Source of the DNA: Streptomyces odontomachi
GTDB lineage: Bacteria > Actinomycetota > Actinomycetes > Streptomycetales > Streptomycetaceae
DNA length: 64,000 nt
Direction of reading: 5' to 3'
NCBI RefSeq assembly: GCF_024435355.1
Contig: NZ_JAMJWG010000010.1
Location: 248,001-312,000, forward strand
The first letter of the stretch is position 1. Every line of letters starts with the position of its first letter. Made by a program: the position numbers and the translations under genes. A model generated the notes under the pieces. It made no database searches, was not told the origin of the DNA, and was given only the letters and a program-made list of their open reading frames with translations. Positions 1 through 7,962 of this stretch are shown one piece after another.

Positions 1-1
1 C

Positions 2-1402
2 TGGGCCGATCCGGCCCGTGCCGCGCAGCAGGTCATGGACGTCGAGACCCGGTTGGCCAAGGGCCACTGGGAGCGCGCCGAGACCCGCGACCCGGTGAAG
101 AGCTACAACCTGCACTCGGCCGAGCAGCTGCGGGCGCTCGCGCCGGCGTTCGCGTGGCAGCGGTGGGGTGCCGCCCTCGGCGCGACCGACGCGACGCTGG
201 CCGAGGTCAACGTGCGCCAGCCGAGCTACGTCGAGCACCTGGCCGGTGCGCTCGGCGAGGTGGCGCTCGACGACTGGAAGGCCTGGGTGGCGATCCGGGT
301 GGTGTGGTCGGCCGCGCCGTACCTGTCCTCGGACTTCGTGCAGGCCAACTTCGACTTCTACGGCAGGACGCTGTCCGGCACGCCCGAGCTCCGGGCCCGC
401 TGGAAGCGTGGCGTCTCGTTCGTGGAGGGCTCCGTCGGCGAGGCCGTCGGGAAGGAGTACGTCGAGCGGCACTTCCCGGCCCGGTCCAAGAAGCTGATGC
501 AGGAGCTGGTCGCGAACCTGCTGGAGGCCTACCGGCGCAGCATCGAGGCGCTCGACTGGATGGGCGAGGAGACCAAGCAGCGGGCCTACCGCAAGCTGGA
601 GACCTTCTACCCCAAGATCGGCTACCCGGACACCTGGCGTGACTACTCCAAGCTCGACGTCAGCGCCGACGACCTGCTCGGGAACGTCCGGGCGGTGGCG
701 GCCTTCGAAACCGACCGGGAACTGAACAAGATCGGCCGCCCCGTCGACCGCGAGGAGTGGCTGATGCTGCCCCACCAGGTCAACGCCTACTACAACCCCG
801 GCCTCAACGAGATCTGCTTCCCGGCCGGCATCCTCCAGGCGCCGTTCTTCGACGCCGACGCCGAGGCGGCCGAGAACTACGGCGGCATCGGAGCCGTGAT
901 CGGACACGAGATCGGCCACGGCTTCGACGACCAGGGTTCCCAGTTCGACGAGCACGGCAACCTGGAGAACTGGTGGACCGACGACGACCGGGCGGCGTTC
1001 CGCGAGCGGGCCGACAAGCTGATCGCGCAGTACGACGGTTTCGAGCCGGCGGAGCTGCCCGGCCAGCGCGTCAACGGCGCCCTCACCGTCGGTGAGAACA
1101 TCGGCGACCTCGGTGGTATCACCATCGCGTTGAAGGCGTACCTGATCAGCCTTGCGGGGCGGGAGATCCCGGTGGTCGGCGGCCTGACCGGCCAGCAGCG
1201 GGTCTTCTACAACTTCAGCAACATCTGGCGCTCCAAGCGGCGCAAGGAGCTGGTGCAGCAGCTGCTCGCGACCGACCCGCACAGCCCCACCGAGTTCCGC
1301 GCCAACATCGTCCGCAACCTCGACGAGTTCGTGGAGGCGTTCGACGTGCGCCCCGGTGACGGCCTCTGGCTCGACCCTGAGGACCGGGTCCGCATCTGGT
1401 AG
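2..1402 (+). CDS. M13 family zinc metallopeptidase (neprilysin/PepO-like), 5' truncated by window edge
   Basis: This is the C-terminal part of an M13 endopeptidase. The reading frame is open from base 2, so the annotated Met at 35 is internal and the true start lies upstream of the window. The zinc motif HEIGH is encoded at 905-919 and is followed by GFDDQGSQFDEHG. The third-ligand motif GENIGDLGG lies near 1091, and the substrate-binding VNAYYNP near 780. Family members hydrolyse short oligopeptides. This one ends ...RVRIW, where many M13 enzymes end CRVW, so it lacks the usual C-terminal Cys and is probably a cytoplasmic actinobacterial PepO-like form. The gene stands alone and is convergent with the next one across a strong inverted repeat. 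Confidence 0.93.
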   Translation, partial: WADPARAAQQVMDVETRLAKGHWERAETRDPVKSYNLHSAEQLRALAPAFAWQRWGAALGATDATLAEVNVRQPSYVEHLAGALGEVALDDWKAWVAIRVVWSAAPYLSSDFVQANFDFYGRTLSGTPELRARWKRGVSFVEGSVGEAVGKEYVERHFPARSKKLMQELVANLLEAYRRSIEALDWMGEETKQRAYRKLETFYPKIGYPDTWRDYSKLDVSADDLLGNVRAVAAFETDRELNKIGRPVDREEWLMLPHQVNAYYNPGLNEICFPAGILQAPFFDADAEAAENYGGIGAVIGHEIGHGFDDQGSQFDEHGNLENWWTDDDRAAFRERADKLIAQYDGFEPAELPGQRVNGALTVGENIGDLGGITIALKAYLISLAGREIPVVGGLTGQQRVFYNFSNIWRSKRRKELVQQLLATDPHSPTEFRANIVRNLDEFVEAFDVRPGDGLWLDPEDRVRIW

Positions 1403-1444
1403 TCCCGCCGTGCGCCGGGGTGCGTGCGGCGTGCGCCCCGGAGG

Positions 1445-1494
1445 CATCGAGGTGACGCGGCACGCTCCGGTGAGCGGCCGACGTCACCTCGATG
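1445..1494. terminator. 13-bp inverted repeat between convergent genes
   Basis: CATCGAGGTGACG at 1445-1457 is perfectly complementary to CGTCACCTCGATG at 1482-1494, with a 24-nt spacer. It lies between the stops of two convergent genes (M13 peptidase and penicillin-binding protein). There is no T-run, so it is probably a bidirectional transcript-end hairpin of the U-less type common in actinobacteria. Confidence 0.6.
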
Positions 1495-1602
1495 GGCGTG
1501 AGGCTCGCCCGGCGGGGATGGCGTGACGCCGGGAGCCCACGGCGCAGCCGCCGCGGCAGCCGTTGCCGGGAGCCCCGGGAACGGCGCCGCGCCGATGCCT
1601 GG

Positions 1603-3261
1603 TCAGCGCTCCGTCAGCAGATGCCGGACGACGTATCCCGCGGAGTCCACGCCTGAGCTGCCGCCCTCGACGAGGGCCGCCACCGCGATACGGGAGTCGT
1701 ACGCGGTCAGCCAGCCGTTGGTGTGGTCCCCCTCCTCCGCGGTGCCCGTCTTGGCGCCGACGCCCGCGAGTCCACCCAGCCGTGGGGCCGCGGTGCCGCC
1801 GGTGGCCACGCTGCGCATCATCGATTGCAGGTAGCCCGCCGTGCGGGCGGAGATGGCCCGGGGAGCACTCTCCTGCTCCTGTCCCGGCAGGATGATCGGC
1901 TGGTGGAAGCCGACGCCGCGCACGGTGGCGGCGACGGATGCCATGACCAGCGGCGTGGCCGTGACCTTGCCCTGGCCGATGAACTGGGCCGCCTGGTCAC
2001 CGCCCTGCACGTCCGCCGGAATGCTCGGGTCGGTGGTGGCGACCCCGCCGCCGATCGACCAGCTGCCCATGCCGAAGACGCTCACGGCCTCGTCGTGCAG
2101 GGCGGAGGCGTCCCCGTCGTGCACGAGGTAGTGGAAACCGTCCTTGATGAAGGAGGTGTTGCAGGACACCGTGAAGCCCTGGGCGATGGTGGAGCCGGGG
2201 TTCGCGCGCACGCCGGCATCGTTGTGGAACGACTGGCTGTTGGCCGTCAGCGTGTCCGTGCACGGGGCGGGGCTGCTCGGCGTGAGGCCCGCCTGGTCGA
2301 ACAGGGCCGCCGAGGTGACGATCTTCATGGTGGAGCCGGGCGACTTGATGCCGTTGATCGCGATGTCGCCGTCCGAGCCCGCGTGGGCGAGGGCGAGGAT
2401 GTGGCCGTTCGTCCAGTCGAGCGCCACGGTGCCGGCGGCCTTGTCCTGGAGGCGGGAGTCCTTCACCGCGTTCTCGGCGACCGCTTGGAGGCGTGCGTCG
2501 ATGGTGGTCTTGATGGCGGCGGCGTGCCCCTTGGTGAAGACCTTCAGCGTCTTGACGCCCGCACCGCCGTCGTCGAGCACGGCCACGCCCGTGCCGGTGT
2601 TCCCGCCGGCAGGCGTGGCGTTCTTGCGGATCGTCGCCGCGATGTCGCGCAGCGAGGGGAACGTGGACAGGTCCGTCTTGCCGTCGCTCGCGACCACCTT
2701 GGCCGTGGACGTACCGGCGGGCAACTTGCCGGCGGTCAGCGACTGGTCGTCGCCGAGTCCCGGGTAGAGCACCGAGTTGTTCCAGTGCACCGCCAGCAAG
2801 TGCGCGTTGCTCTGCAACACCGCGACGGCGCTCGGGTAACTCCAGGTGCCGCCCGCGACGTGCGCGGTGACGTCGAAGGTGACCTTGGTGGCGCCGCGTG
2901 TCACCGACGAGGGTCCCGCGGAGTGGATGTGCTCGAACGAGACCTCCGTCAGGTGCAGCCCCTCCTTGTACGCCTGTAGTGCCTGCGAGGCCGCGCCCGG
3001 CGCGTCGGTGTCCCGCGCGGCTTCGTCGAGACGCCGGGTGGACCAGTTGTCCAGGAAGGTGCGCGTCAGCCTGATCGCCTTGGCGTCCGACGGCGGTGTA
3101 CTCGACACCGCCGCGGGGTCGAAGCTCTGCTCCGCCTCGGGCCCGCCATCGCTGCTCGCCCCGGAGGTCAGCCCCTGCACGATGTTGTACGCGCCGCATC
3201 CCCCGAGGACGAGCAGTCCCGCACACGCACCGGCCATGCCGACCTTCGCCGCTCTATTCAT
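1603..3261 (-). CDS. Penicillin-binding transpeptidase lipoprotein with MecA_N-like domain
   Basis: A 552-residue extracytoplasmic D,D-transpeptidase that would crosslink peptidoglycan. Residues 1-22 form a lipoprotein signal (lipobox VLGGCG, lipidated Cys about 22). Residues ~58-180 look like the NTF2-like MecA_N domain, and the C-terminal half is the transpeptidase domain. The active-site motifs are present: STMK (S-x-x-K, Ser ~310), SCN (~364) and KTGTAE (~502). The architecture matches the FtsI/PbpA-like class B lipoprotein PBPs, several of which occur per Streptomyces genome. The next gene upstream on the same strand is a secreted M23 peptidase, so both gene products act on the cell wall. 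The start codon is preceded by unusually AT-rich sequence with no obvious ribosome-binding site. Confidence 0.93.
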   Translation of the reverse strand: MNRAAKVGMAGACAGLLVLGGCGAYNIVQGLTSGASSDGGPEAEQSFDPAAVSSTPPSDAKAIRLTRTFLDNWSTRRLDEAARDTDAPGAASQALQAYKEGLHLTEVSFEHIHSAGPSSVTRGATKVTFDVTAHVAGGTWSYPSAVAVLQSNAHLLAVHWNNSVLYPGLGDDQSLTAGKLPAGTSTAKVVASDGKTDLSTFPSLRDIAATIRKNATPAGGNTGTGVAVLDDGGAGVKTLKVFTKGHAAAIKTTIDARLQAVAENAVKDSRLQDKAAGTVALDWTNGHILALAHAGSDGDIAINGIKSPGSTMKIVTSAALFDQAGLTPSSPAPCTDTLTANSQSFHNDAGVRANPGSTIAQGFTVSCNTSFIKDGFHYLVHDGDASALHDEAVSVFGMGSWSIGGGVATTDPSIPADVQGGDQAAQFIGQGKVTATPLVMASVAATVRGVGFHQPIILPGQEQESAPRAISARTAGYLQSMMRSVATGGTAAPRLGGLAGVGAKTGTAEEGDHTNGWLTAYDSRIAVAALVEGGSSGVDSAGYVVRHLLTER

Positions 3262-3411
3262 ACAAGAGATCGTATATTTTCACCTATCCCGCACATGCCG
3301 AATTCTTGTGAACCGTTATCGGAGTGTGGGCCATCGGCAACAGAACTCCGGGGCGGACGCAGGCGCCCCCCGGCGTCCCGTCCGCCCCGGCGGGGGCTGG
3401 CGTACCCCGGG

Positions 3412-3990
3412 TCAGCAGCGGTTGTTGCTGGTCTGGTAGCGCGTGGTGTAGTCGCTCCAGGTGACTCCCTGGACGACGGAGACGACCACGGCACCGTCGT
3501 GTATCTGCTCGTAGTGCAGGTGCGGCGAGAGGTCGTAGATCGCGGATGTGGCGCCCACCTTCCCGATCAGCTGGCCGACGCTCACGGAGGCGCCCGCTGC
3601 CACGTCACGTTCCTGAAGGTGCGCGTACCGGGTCCGCCAGCCGTCGCCGTGGCCGATCACGATCGTGTTGCCGTATCCGGTGCTCGTGTCGTAGTACGAG
3701 GAGAGCACCGTGCCGCCGGCGCTGGCGAACACCCGGCGGCCCAGGTCGTCCGGGGTGCCGCCCGCGTCGTAGTGGTTCCAGTCGATCGAGTGCGCCGGGC
3801 TGTGCCCCTGCCAGTTGCTGCCGCGCCAGCTCTGGCCGCAGTCGAACGGCATCTTGAAGGCGGGCCGGCCGGCCGCCAGCGCCTCGCTCGACGAGGCGTC
3901 CTGCGGGCTCGCGACGGCCGTCGGAGCCGAGACGAGGACGGCGGCGACCATGCCGATGGCCGCGAGCAGCCGGCGGGATCGTCTCTTCAT
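3412..3990 (-). CDS. Secreted M23 family metallopeptidase (LytM-like)
   Basis: A 192-residue secreted peptidase with an LytM/M23 fold, predicted to cut peptidoglycan crosslinks or act as a small lysostaphin-like enzyme. I chose the start at 3990 (MKRRSRRLL...) over the upstream one at 4053. It is preceded by AAGGGG and opens directly into a Sec signal peptide (basic n-region, hydrophobic core, cleavage near AVA-SP, about residue 29). Zinc-ligand motifs are visible: HSIDW (H-x-x-D type) and the C-terminal HLHYE (H-x-H). A GHGDG...YAHL segment, typical of M23, lies between them. It is followed on the same strand by the penicillin-binding protein, 150 bp away. Confidence 0.88.
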   Translation of the reverse strand: MKRRSRRLLAAIGMVAAVLVSAPTAVASPQDASSSEALAAGRPAFKMPFDCGQSWRGSNWQGHSPAHSIDWNHYDAGGTPDDLGRRVFASAGGTVLSSYYDTSTGYGNTIVIGHGDGWRTRYAHLQERDVAAGASVSVGQLIGKVGATSAIYDLSPHLHYEQIHDGAVVVSVVQGVTWSDYTTRYQTSNNRC

Positions 3991-4131
3991 GGTTTTCCCC
4001 TTGTGGTCGGTGGCCCGGCGATTCAAGGGGGCGGTCATACAAAGCGGATACAAACGACTGCCGGTCCCTCCGCGACGACCGCCGGCCCCTCTGCAAGGGC
4101 CCGACGGCGACCTGCGCCCGGCAGCCGGCGT

Positions 4132-4257
4132 TCACAGGCCCGGCACGTAGGACGCCATGAGCGCGAACGTCGAGAGTGCGAGCATGCCGAGACAGTTCAG
4201 CCAGAACTCGGACTTCAGGAAACGCGCCCGGACGTGCGCGTAGGACGCTGCGAGGAA
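4132..4257 (-). pseudogene. C-terminal half of DoxX-like membrane protein, severed by an IS605-like insertion
   Basis: Reading the minus strand from 4257 gives an open frame FLAASYAHVRARFLKSEFW and on to a TGA at 4132-4134 (41 codons). This is the missing C-terminus of the DoxX-type protein whose N-terminal half lies at 6012-6251. Joining codon 80 (Tyr, 6012-6014) directly to the Phe codon at 4257 restores a continuous 121-residue protein with GVVCYFLAASYAHVRARF across the junction. This is the hydrophobic-then-basic pattern expected in DoxX-like proteins. The fragment has no start codon of its own. Confidence 0.85.
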
Positions 4258-4400
4258 TTGACTTCCGCTCCCCGGCTAAAGCCGGGGGATTCCTACCACG
4301 GTCGGCTGACCGTCTCGGTGGGTTCCTGTTTCACTGCGCTGTGCCGGGACGAGTCCCGGTCTTACCTGCGCTCCGCAGGCTGACACGGCCAGTCCGGCCG
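4258..4400 (-). ncRNA. Predicted omega-RNA (reRNA) at the tnpB 3' end and IS right end
   Basis: In IS200/IS605 elements the TnpB guide RNA comes from the 3' end of the tnpB transcript plus the right end, and its guide is the flanking DNA. Here the tnpB stop codon (4276-4278) lies inside the terminal GC-rich hairpin (4270-4287), as expected for such an overlap. The element ends at 4258, so the guide would begin with doxX sequence from 4257 downward. The 5' boundary is not defined by sequence; 4400 is a placeholder. This is inferred from family knowledge, not from a covariance search. Confidence 0.4.
4270..4287. repeat. Right-end subterminal hairpin of the IS605-like element
   Basis: CCCCGGC TAAA GCCGGGG: a perfect 7-bp stem with a four-base loop, 12 bases inside the right tip. 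The loop and stem length mirror the left-end hairpin. TnpA of this family recognises such hairpins on one strand only. The hairpin also contains the tnpB stop codon. Confidence 0.75.
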
Positions 4401-5505
4401 CCTTCGCGACGTTGACCGCCGCGTTGATGTCCCGATCGAGGAAGGCCCCGCAGGCTCCGCACTCCCACACACGGATGTGGAGGGGCTTGGGGCCGTCCTT
4501 GACGCCGCACTGCGAGCAGACCTGAGAGGTTGGCTCGAACCGGCCGATGCGCACGAAGGTGCGCCCGTACCGGGCTGCTTTGTATTCCAGCATGGCCGTG
4601 AACGCGGACCATCCGGCGTCGTGGACGGACTTGGCCAGGCGTGTGCGGACGAGTCCTTTGATCGCCAGGTCCTCAACGGCAACCGCTTGGTTATCACGGA
4701 TGATCTTCGTTGAGAGCTGGTGATGGAACTCGCGCCGTGCGTCGGCCACCTTCGCATGTGCGCGGGCGACCTTGAGCCGGGCCTTTCCTCGGTTGTTGCT
4801 GCCCCTCGCCTTGCGGCTCAGGGCCTGCTGCGTCTTCTTGAGGCGTTTCTCAGCCCGGCGCAGGAAGCGCGGACTGTCGATCTTCGTGCCGTCCGAGAGG
4901 ATCGCGAAATGCGACAGGCCCAGGTCGATACCGACCTCGGACGTCACCTGGGGCAACACCGCGTTCGCGTCGGTCTCGACCACGAAGGACGCGAAGTACC
5001 TTCCGGCGGCGTCCTTGATCACGGTCACTGTGGAGGGCACGGACGGCAGCGTGCGGGACCACTTCACCCGCACGTCGCCGATCTTCGGCAAGGACAGGTC
5101 TTGGCCGGTCGTGATCTTCCAACGGGCGTTGGCGGTGAACCGTACGGCCTGCCGGTTGTCCTTGCGGCTCTTGAACCTCGGGGCGCCCATGCGGGGGCGC
5201 TTGCCCTTGAAGCCGTCGAAGAAGTTCCGGTACGCGGTGTCCAGGTCCCGCAACGACTGTTGCAGGACGACGGCGGAGACCTCGCCGAGCCACGCTCGCT
5301 CTTCGGTCTTCTTCGCCTCGGTGATCAGCAGCTTCGACAGGTCCCCGGTCTTCGGGAACGCCTCGCCGGCGCCGCGGGCGGTCTCACGGGCACGAAGCGC
5401 ATCGTTATAGACCACCCTCGCGCACCCGAACGACCTGGCCAGCGCGGAACGCTGAGGACCGTTCGGGTACATCCGGAAGGCGTACCTGAGCTGCATAACG
5501 ATCAC
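4276..5505 (-). CDS. tnpB: TnpB, RNA-guided endonuclease of an IS200/IS605-type element
   Basis: A 409-residue TnpB, the family ancestral to Cas12. It is a guide-RNA-directed DNA nuclease that promotes retention of its transposon and is not itself needed for transposition. An N-terminal helix-turn-helix/OrfB_IS605 region (MIVMQLRYAFRMYPNGPQ) leads into a RuvC-like nuclease. Catalytic positions are present: Asp in GIDLGLSH (~192), Glu in VAVEDLAIKG (~276) and Asp in DRDINAA (~356). The four-Cys zinc motif CSQC...CGAC lies between the last two. The start is at 5505 or the Met three codons later. The gene looks intact although the partner tnpA is broken. The C-terminal codons overlap the right-end hairpin and probable guide RNA. 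Confidence 0.95.
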   Translation of the reverse strand: MIVMQLRYAFRMYPNGPQRSALARSFGCARVVYNDALRARETARGAGEAFPKTGDLSKLLITEAKKTEERAWLGEVSAVVLQQSLRDLDTAYRNFFDGFKGKRPRMGAPRFKSRKDNRQAVRFTANARWKITTGQDLSLPKIGDVRVKWSRTLPSVPSTVTVIKDAAGRYFASFVVETDANAVLPQVTSEVGIDLGLSHFAILSDGTKIDSPRFLRRAEKRLKKTQQALSRKARGSNNRGKARLKVARAHAKVADARREFHHQLSTKIIRDNQAVAVEDLAIKGLVRTRLAKSVHDAGWSAFTAMLEYKAARYGRTFVRIGRFEPTSQVCSQCGVKDGPKPLHIRVWECGACGAFLDRDINAAVNVAKAAGLAVSACGAQVRPGLVPAQRSETGTHRDGQPTVVGIPRL

Positions 5506-5522
5506 CGTACTACAGTTGGTTT

Positions 5523-6011
5523 ATGGCTGAGTATCAGAACATCAGAACAGGCAGACACTGCGAATTCGTCATGCACGCACACTTGGTTTTCGTGACGAAG
5601 TAGCGGCACAAGGTCTTCCACGACGCACACCTAACTCGCATGGAGGAGATCATGCGGGCCGTCTGCAAGGACTTCGAGTGCGAGCTAGTGGAGTTCAACG
5701 GTGAGAACAACCACGTCCACCTCTTGGTCAACTTTCCGCCGAAGGTCGCCGTCTCCAAGCTGGTCAACAGCTTGAAGGGCGTCTCCTCCCGGCGGCTCCG
5801 CCAGGAGTACCCGGAACTGGTTCGGCACTACTGGCGGGCTCAACGACTGCGGTCAGGCTCCTACTTCGCCGGATCAGTCGGCGGGGCTCCGCTGTCGATC
5901 GTCCGTCAGTACATCGAGCAGCAAAATCGTCCGCTTCAGCCCGCGGGTCAGAGCAGCACTCAGAATCGCTTCACCTCCCCCGTAAACGGGGGAGCACTGC
6001 GATTAGTCCCG
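5523..6011 (+). pseudogene. tnpA: TnpA (Y1 single-strand transposase) with premature TAG
   Basis: From ATG 5523 the frame reads MAEYQNIRTGRHCEF...HLVFVTK and then hits TAG at 5601-5603. In-frame translation continues RHKVF... with good similarity to IS200-like transposases. Family members have VFVTKYR here, so the stop replaces a conserved Tyr codon by one base change. Downstream the HUH motif (NHVHLL) and the catalytic Tyr (RQYIEQQ) are intact. No stop occurs before the element's left end, and the frame runs to 6377 through flanking DNA, so the natural C-terminus is also lost or fused. The gene is probably inactive unless the amber codon is read through or translation restarts near 5640. Confidence 0.85.
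5975..5994. repeat. Left-end subterminal hairpin of the IS605-like element
   Basis: CTCCCCCG TAAA CGGGGGAG: a perfect 8-bp stem with the same TAAA loop as the right-end hairpin, 17 bases inside the left junction at 6011. It is the expected TnpA recognition hairpin. Confidence 0.75.
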
Positions 6012-6251
6012 GTAGCAGACGACGCCGGTGTTCGCCGCCTCGCCGATACCGGCCACGTAGATGCCGGTGACGAGGCCGGCGGCGGCGACGAGCTTGATCA
6101 CGACGAGCGTCCACCACCAGTCCTCGGGGAACTCGACCCCGTTCAGGCAGGCGCGGATGAAGGCCGGGGGGCGGATGGACATCGCGGCGTCCACGGCGAG
6201 GACCCCCGCAAGGACCGCCTGCGGCCACCACAGGTCCGGTATGACGGTCAT
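6012..6251 (-). pseudogene. N-terminal portion of DoxX-like membrane protein, interrupted by the IS element
   Basis: Eighty codons of a small DoxX-type membrane protein (MTVIPDLWWPQAVLAGVLAVD...), with hydrophobic segments near residues 10-24, 45-62 and 66-79. After the insertion the frame adds only Arg-Asp before a TAA at 6003-6005. The lost C-terminus is at 4132-4257. The start ATG overlaps the stop of the upstream TetR gene by 4 bp (ATGA), so the two were one operon. DoxX-like proteins are thought to be quinone- or thiosulfate-linked membrane subunits, but the role of this short subfamily is not known. Confidence 0.85.
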
Positions 6252-6862
6252 CGCTGCGCGCCCCTTCCTTCTCCTCGGCTCTCGGTGATGAACTCCACGA
6301 CGGAGACGAGGTCTTCGACGGGCCCGCTCAGGTCGCTCCCGCCGGCCCCGGCACCGGCGAAGAGCGTGCCGAGATAGGCGAGATGGATCGCGGTCGCGCC
6401 ACGCGCGGCGGCTTCCGGCGCGAAACCGGCGCGGGCGAGGACGTCGCCGATCTCGCGCCGCAGCACCACGGCGAGCTCGCCGAAGACGCCGGCCTTGTGC
6501 CTGCCGGCCACGAGGGTCGCCGCGTACTGGCGGGCGAGTTCGGGATCACCGGTGAAGAGGGCGACGAACGGCTCGAACAGGGCGAGGATCTCGTCGACCA
6601 CCCGGCCGGGCGAAGGCGCCGTGCGGCCCGGTTTCCCCCGGTCCGCTCGCTGCTCGTGGAGGGCGGAGATGCGCCGGTCGAACAGCTCGACCAGGATCGC
6701 CGCCTTGTCACCCACCGCCATCACGGTCCCCACGCTCACCCCGGCGCCCGCGGCGATCTCCCGGACGGTGGTGGACTCGAACCCGCGGTCGGCGAACAGC
6801 CGCTCGGCGGCGCTCAGGACCCGCCGGCGGGTGGCTTCCCGCTGCGCGCTGCGCGAGGTCAT
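6248..6862 (-). CDS. TetR family transcriptional regulator
   Basis: A 204-residue TetR repressor. The N-terminal helix-turn-helix is clear (TRRRVLSAAERLFADRGFESTTVREIAAGAGVS...), and the C-terminal ligand-binding domain is variable. The HTH recognition region has VGTVMAVGDKAAIL, where most TetR proteins have a Tyr/His-Phe (YYHF) pair, so the DNA-contact helix is somewhat atypical. The gene overlaps the following doxX-like gene by 4 bp. A duplicated palindromic element 25 bp upstream of the start is the likely autoregulatory operator. The regulator's presumed target gene is now split by the IS element. Confidence 0.9.
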   Translation of the reverse strand: MTSRSAQREATRRRVLSAAERLFADRGFESTTVREIAAGAGVSVGTVMAVGDKAAILVELFDRRISALHEQRADRGKPGRTAPSPGRVVDEILALFEPFVALFTGDPELARQYAATLVAGRHKAGVFGELAVVLRREIGDVLARAGFAPEAAARGATAIHLAYLGTLFAGAGAGGSDLSGPVEDLVSVVEFITESRGEGRGAQR

Positions 6863-6886
6863 GCCGACCCGACTCGAACCTGGTGC

Positions 6887-6911
6887 TGAACACGTTCACT
6901 GAACATGTTCA
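6887..6911. promoter_or_regulatory. Putative TetR operator: tandem near-palindromes
   Basis: TGAACACGTTCA (6887-6898) and TGAACATGTTCA (6900-6911) are near-identical 12-mers separated by one base, each close to a palindrome. They lie 25-49 bp upstream of the TetR start codon, the usual place for an autoregulatory TetR site. Confidence 0.6.
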
Positions 6912-7005
6912 GCAAGCTAGCGCGCCCGACCGGCCGACGTCAACGTGCGACCGCCCCCGCCTCCCGGCACCCCGCCACCCCCTCACCGACCTCCCCGCCG
7001 ACCCG

Positions 7006-7962
7006 TCACAGCCCGAACAGCCCCGCCGCGTTGTCGTGGCACACCGCCCGCAGCCAGTCCGGTCCGAGGTCCAGCCGCTCCAGGGCATGGAGCTGGTGCG
7101 CGTAGGGATAGGGGATGTTGGGGAAGTCGGAGCCGAGCAGGATGCGGTCGCCGAGCCCGGCGAGTCGCGGGAGGGCCCGGCGCGGGAACGGCATGAACTT
7201 CTCGGTGAAGTCGGTGAACACCATCGTCGTGTCCAGCCGCAGTTGCCCGTACCGCTCGGCGAGGTCGAGGAACTCCTCATACTCGGGCATGCCCAGGTGC
7301 GCGACGATCAGGCGCAGCCCCGGGTGCCGCGCCAGCACTCGCGCGATCGGCTCGGGGCCGGTGTGCTCGCCCGGCGCCGGCCCGGATCCGCAGTGCATCA
7401 CCACGGGGATCCCGGCCTCGGCCAGCATCCCCCAGGCCTCCTGGAGAAGCTCGTCGGCCGGATCGTAGGCGCCCACCTGCACGTGCGCCTTGAACACCCG
7501 CGCGCCCGCTTCGATCGCCTCGCGGACGTATGCCCCGACACCCGGCTCGGGATGGAGCGTGGCGGTGTGCAGGCAGTCGGGGGTGCGGCCGGCGAAGTCG
7601 GCCGCCCAGGCGTTGAGCCACCGGGCCATGCCGGGCTTGTGCGGGTAGAGCATCGCGGTGAAGGCCCGGACGCCGAGCTCCCGCAGCAGGGCCGTCCGTT
7701 CCGCCTCCTGCCTGCGGTAGACGATCGGCCACTCGAGCCCGCCGATCAGCGGCCCTTGCGCATCGAAGTAGCCCCAGACCTTGTGCTGGACGCGCTCGGG
7801 CATGAAGTGCGTGTGCACGTCGACCAGCCCGGGGAGCCCCAGCCGCTGCCAGAAACGACGGACTTCCCCGACCTCTTCGCGGGGAGCGTCGGCGGAGGTG
7901 GTCGCGGAGGTGGTTCCCGTGGAACGGGCAGGGTCGGCGGATGCCACGCGGTGATCGTTCAT
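7006..7962 (-). CDS. Amidohydrolase family protein (amidohydro-rel, PF04909 type)
   Basis: A 318-residue TIM-barrel metal-dependent hydrolase or decarboxylase of the Amidohydro_2 superfamily. The start at 7962 (MNDHRVAS) is preceded by GGTGGA; the longer frame from 8109 runs through the divergent promoter. The N-terminal metal motif LVDVHTHFMPERV, a central IVAHLGMPE and the C-terminal LLGSDFPNIPYP are all visible. Family members act on cyclic or aromatic carboxylates; the substrate here is not evident. It diverges from a GYD-domain gene 140 bp away. Confidence 0.88.
   Translation of the reverse strand: MNDHRVASADPARSTGTTSATTSADAPREEVGEVRRFWQRLGLPGLVDVHTHFMPERVQHKVWGYFDAQGPLIGGLEWPIVYRRQEAERTALLRELGVRAFTAMLYPHKPGMARWLNAWAADFAGRTPDCLHTATLHPEPGVGAYVREAIEAGARVFKAHVQVGAYDPADELLQEAWGMLAEAGIPVVMHCGSGPAPGEHTGPEPIARVLARHPGLRLIVAHLGMPEYEEFLDLAERYGQLRLDTTMVFTDFTEKFMPFPRRALPRLAGLGDRILLGSDFPNIPYPYAHQLHALERLDLGPDWLRAVCHDNAAGLFGL

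Larger units (their letters stand above)
4258..6011. mobile_element. IS200/IS605-family insertion sequence (IS605 organisation, divergent tnpA/tnpB)
   Basis: A 1,754-bp element whose limits are set by reconstruction of the interrupted doxX-like gene. It carries tnpB on the minus strand and a damaged Y1 transposase on the plus strand, diverging from 5505/5523. Each end has a subterminal hairpin with a TAAA loop on the plus strand (4270-4287 and 5975-5994). In the tnpB sense the right end finishes ...GTCAA and the left flank is ...GCTAC. This fits the known single-strand chemistry of the family, where IS608 cleaves after TTAC and TCAA with no target duplication. No target-site duplication is seen here. 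Confidence 0.88.
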
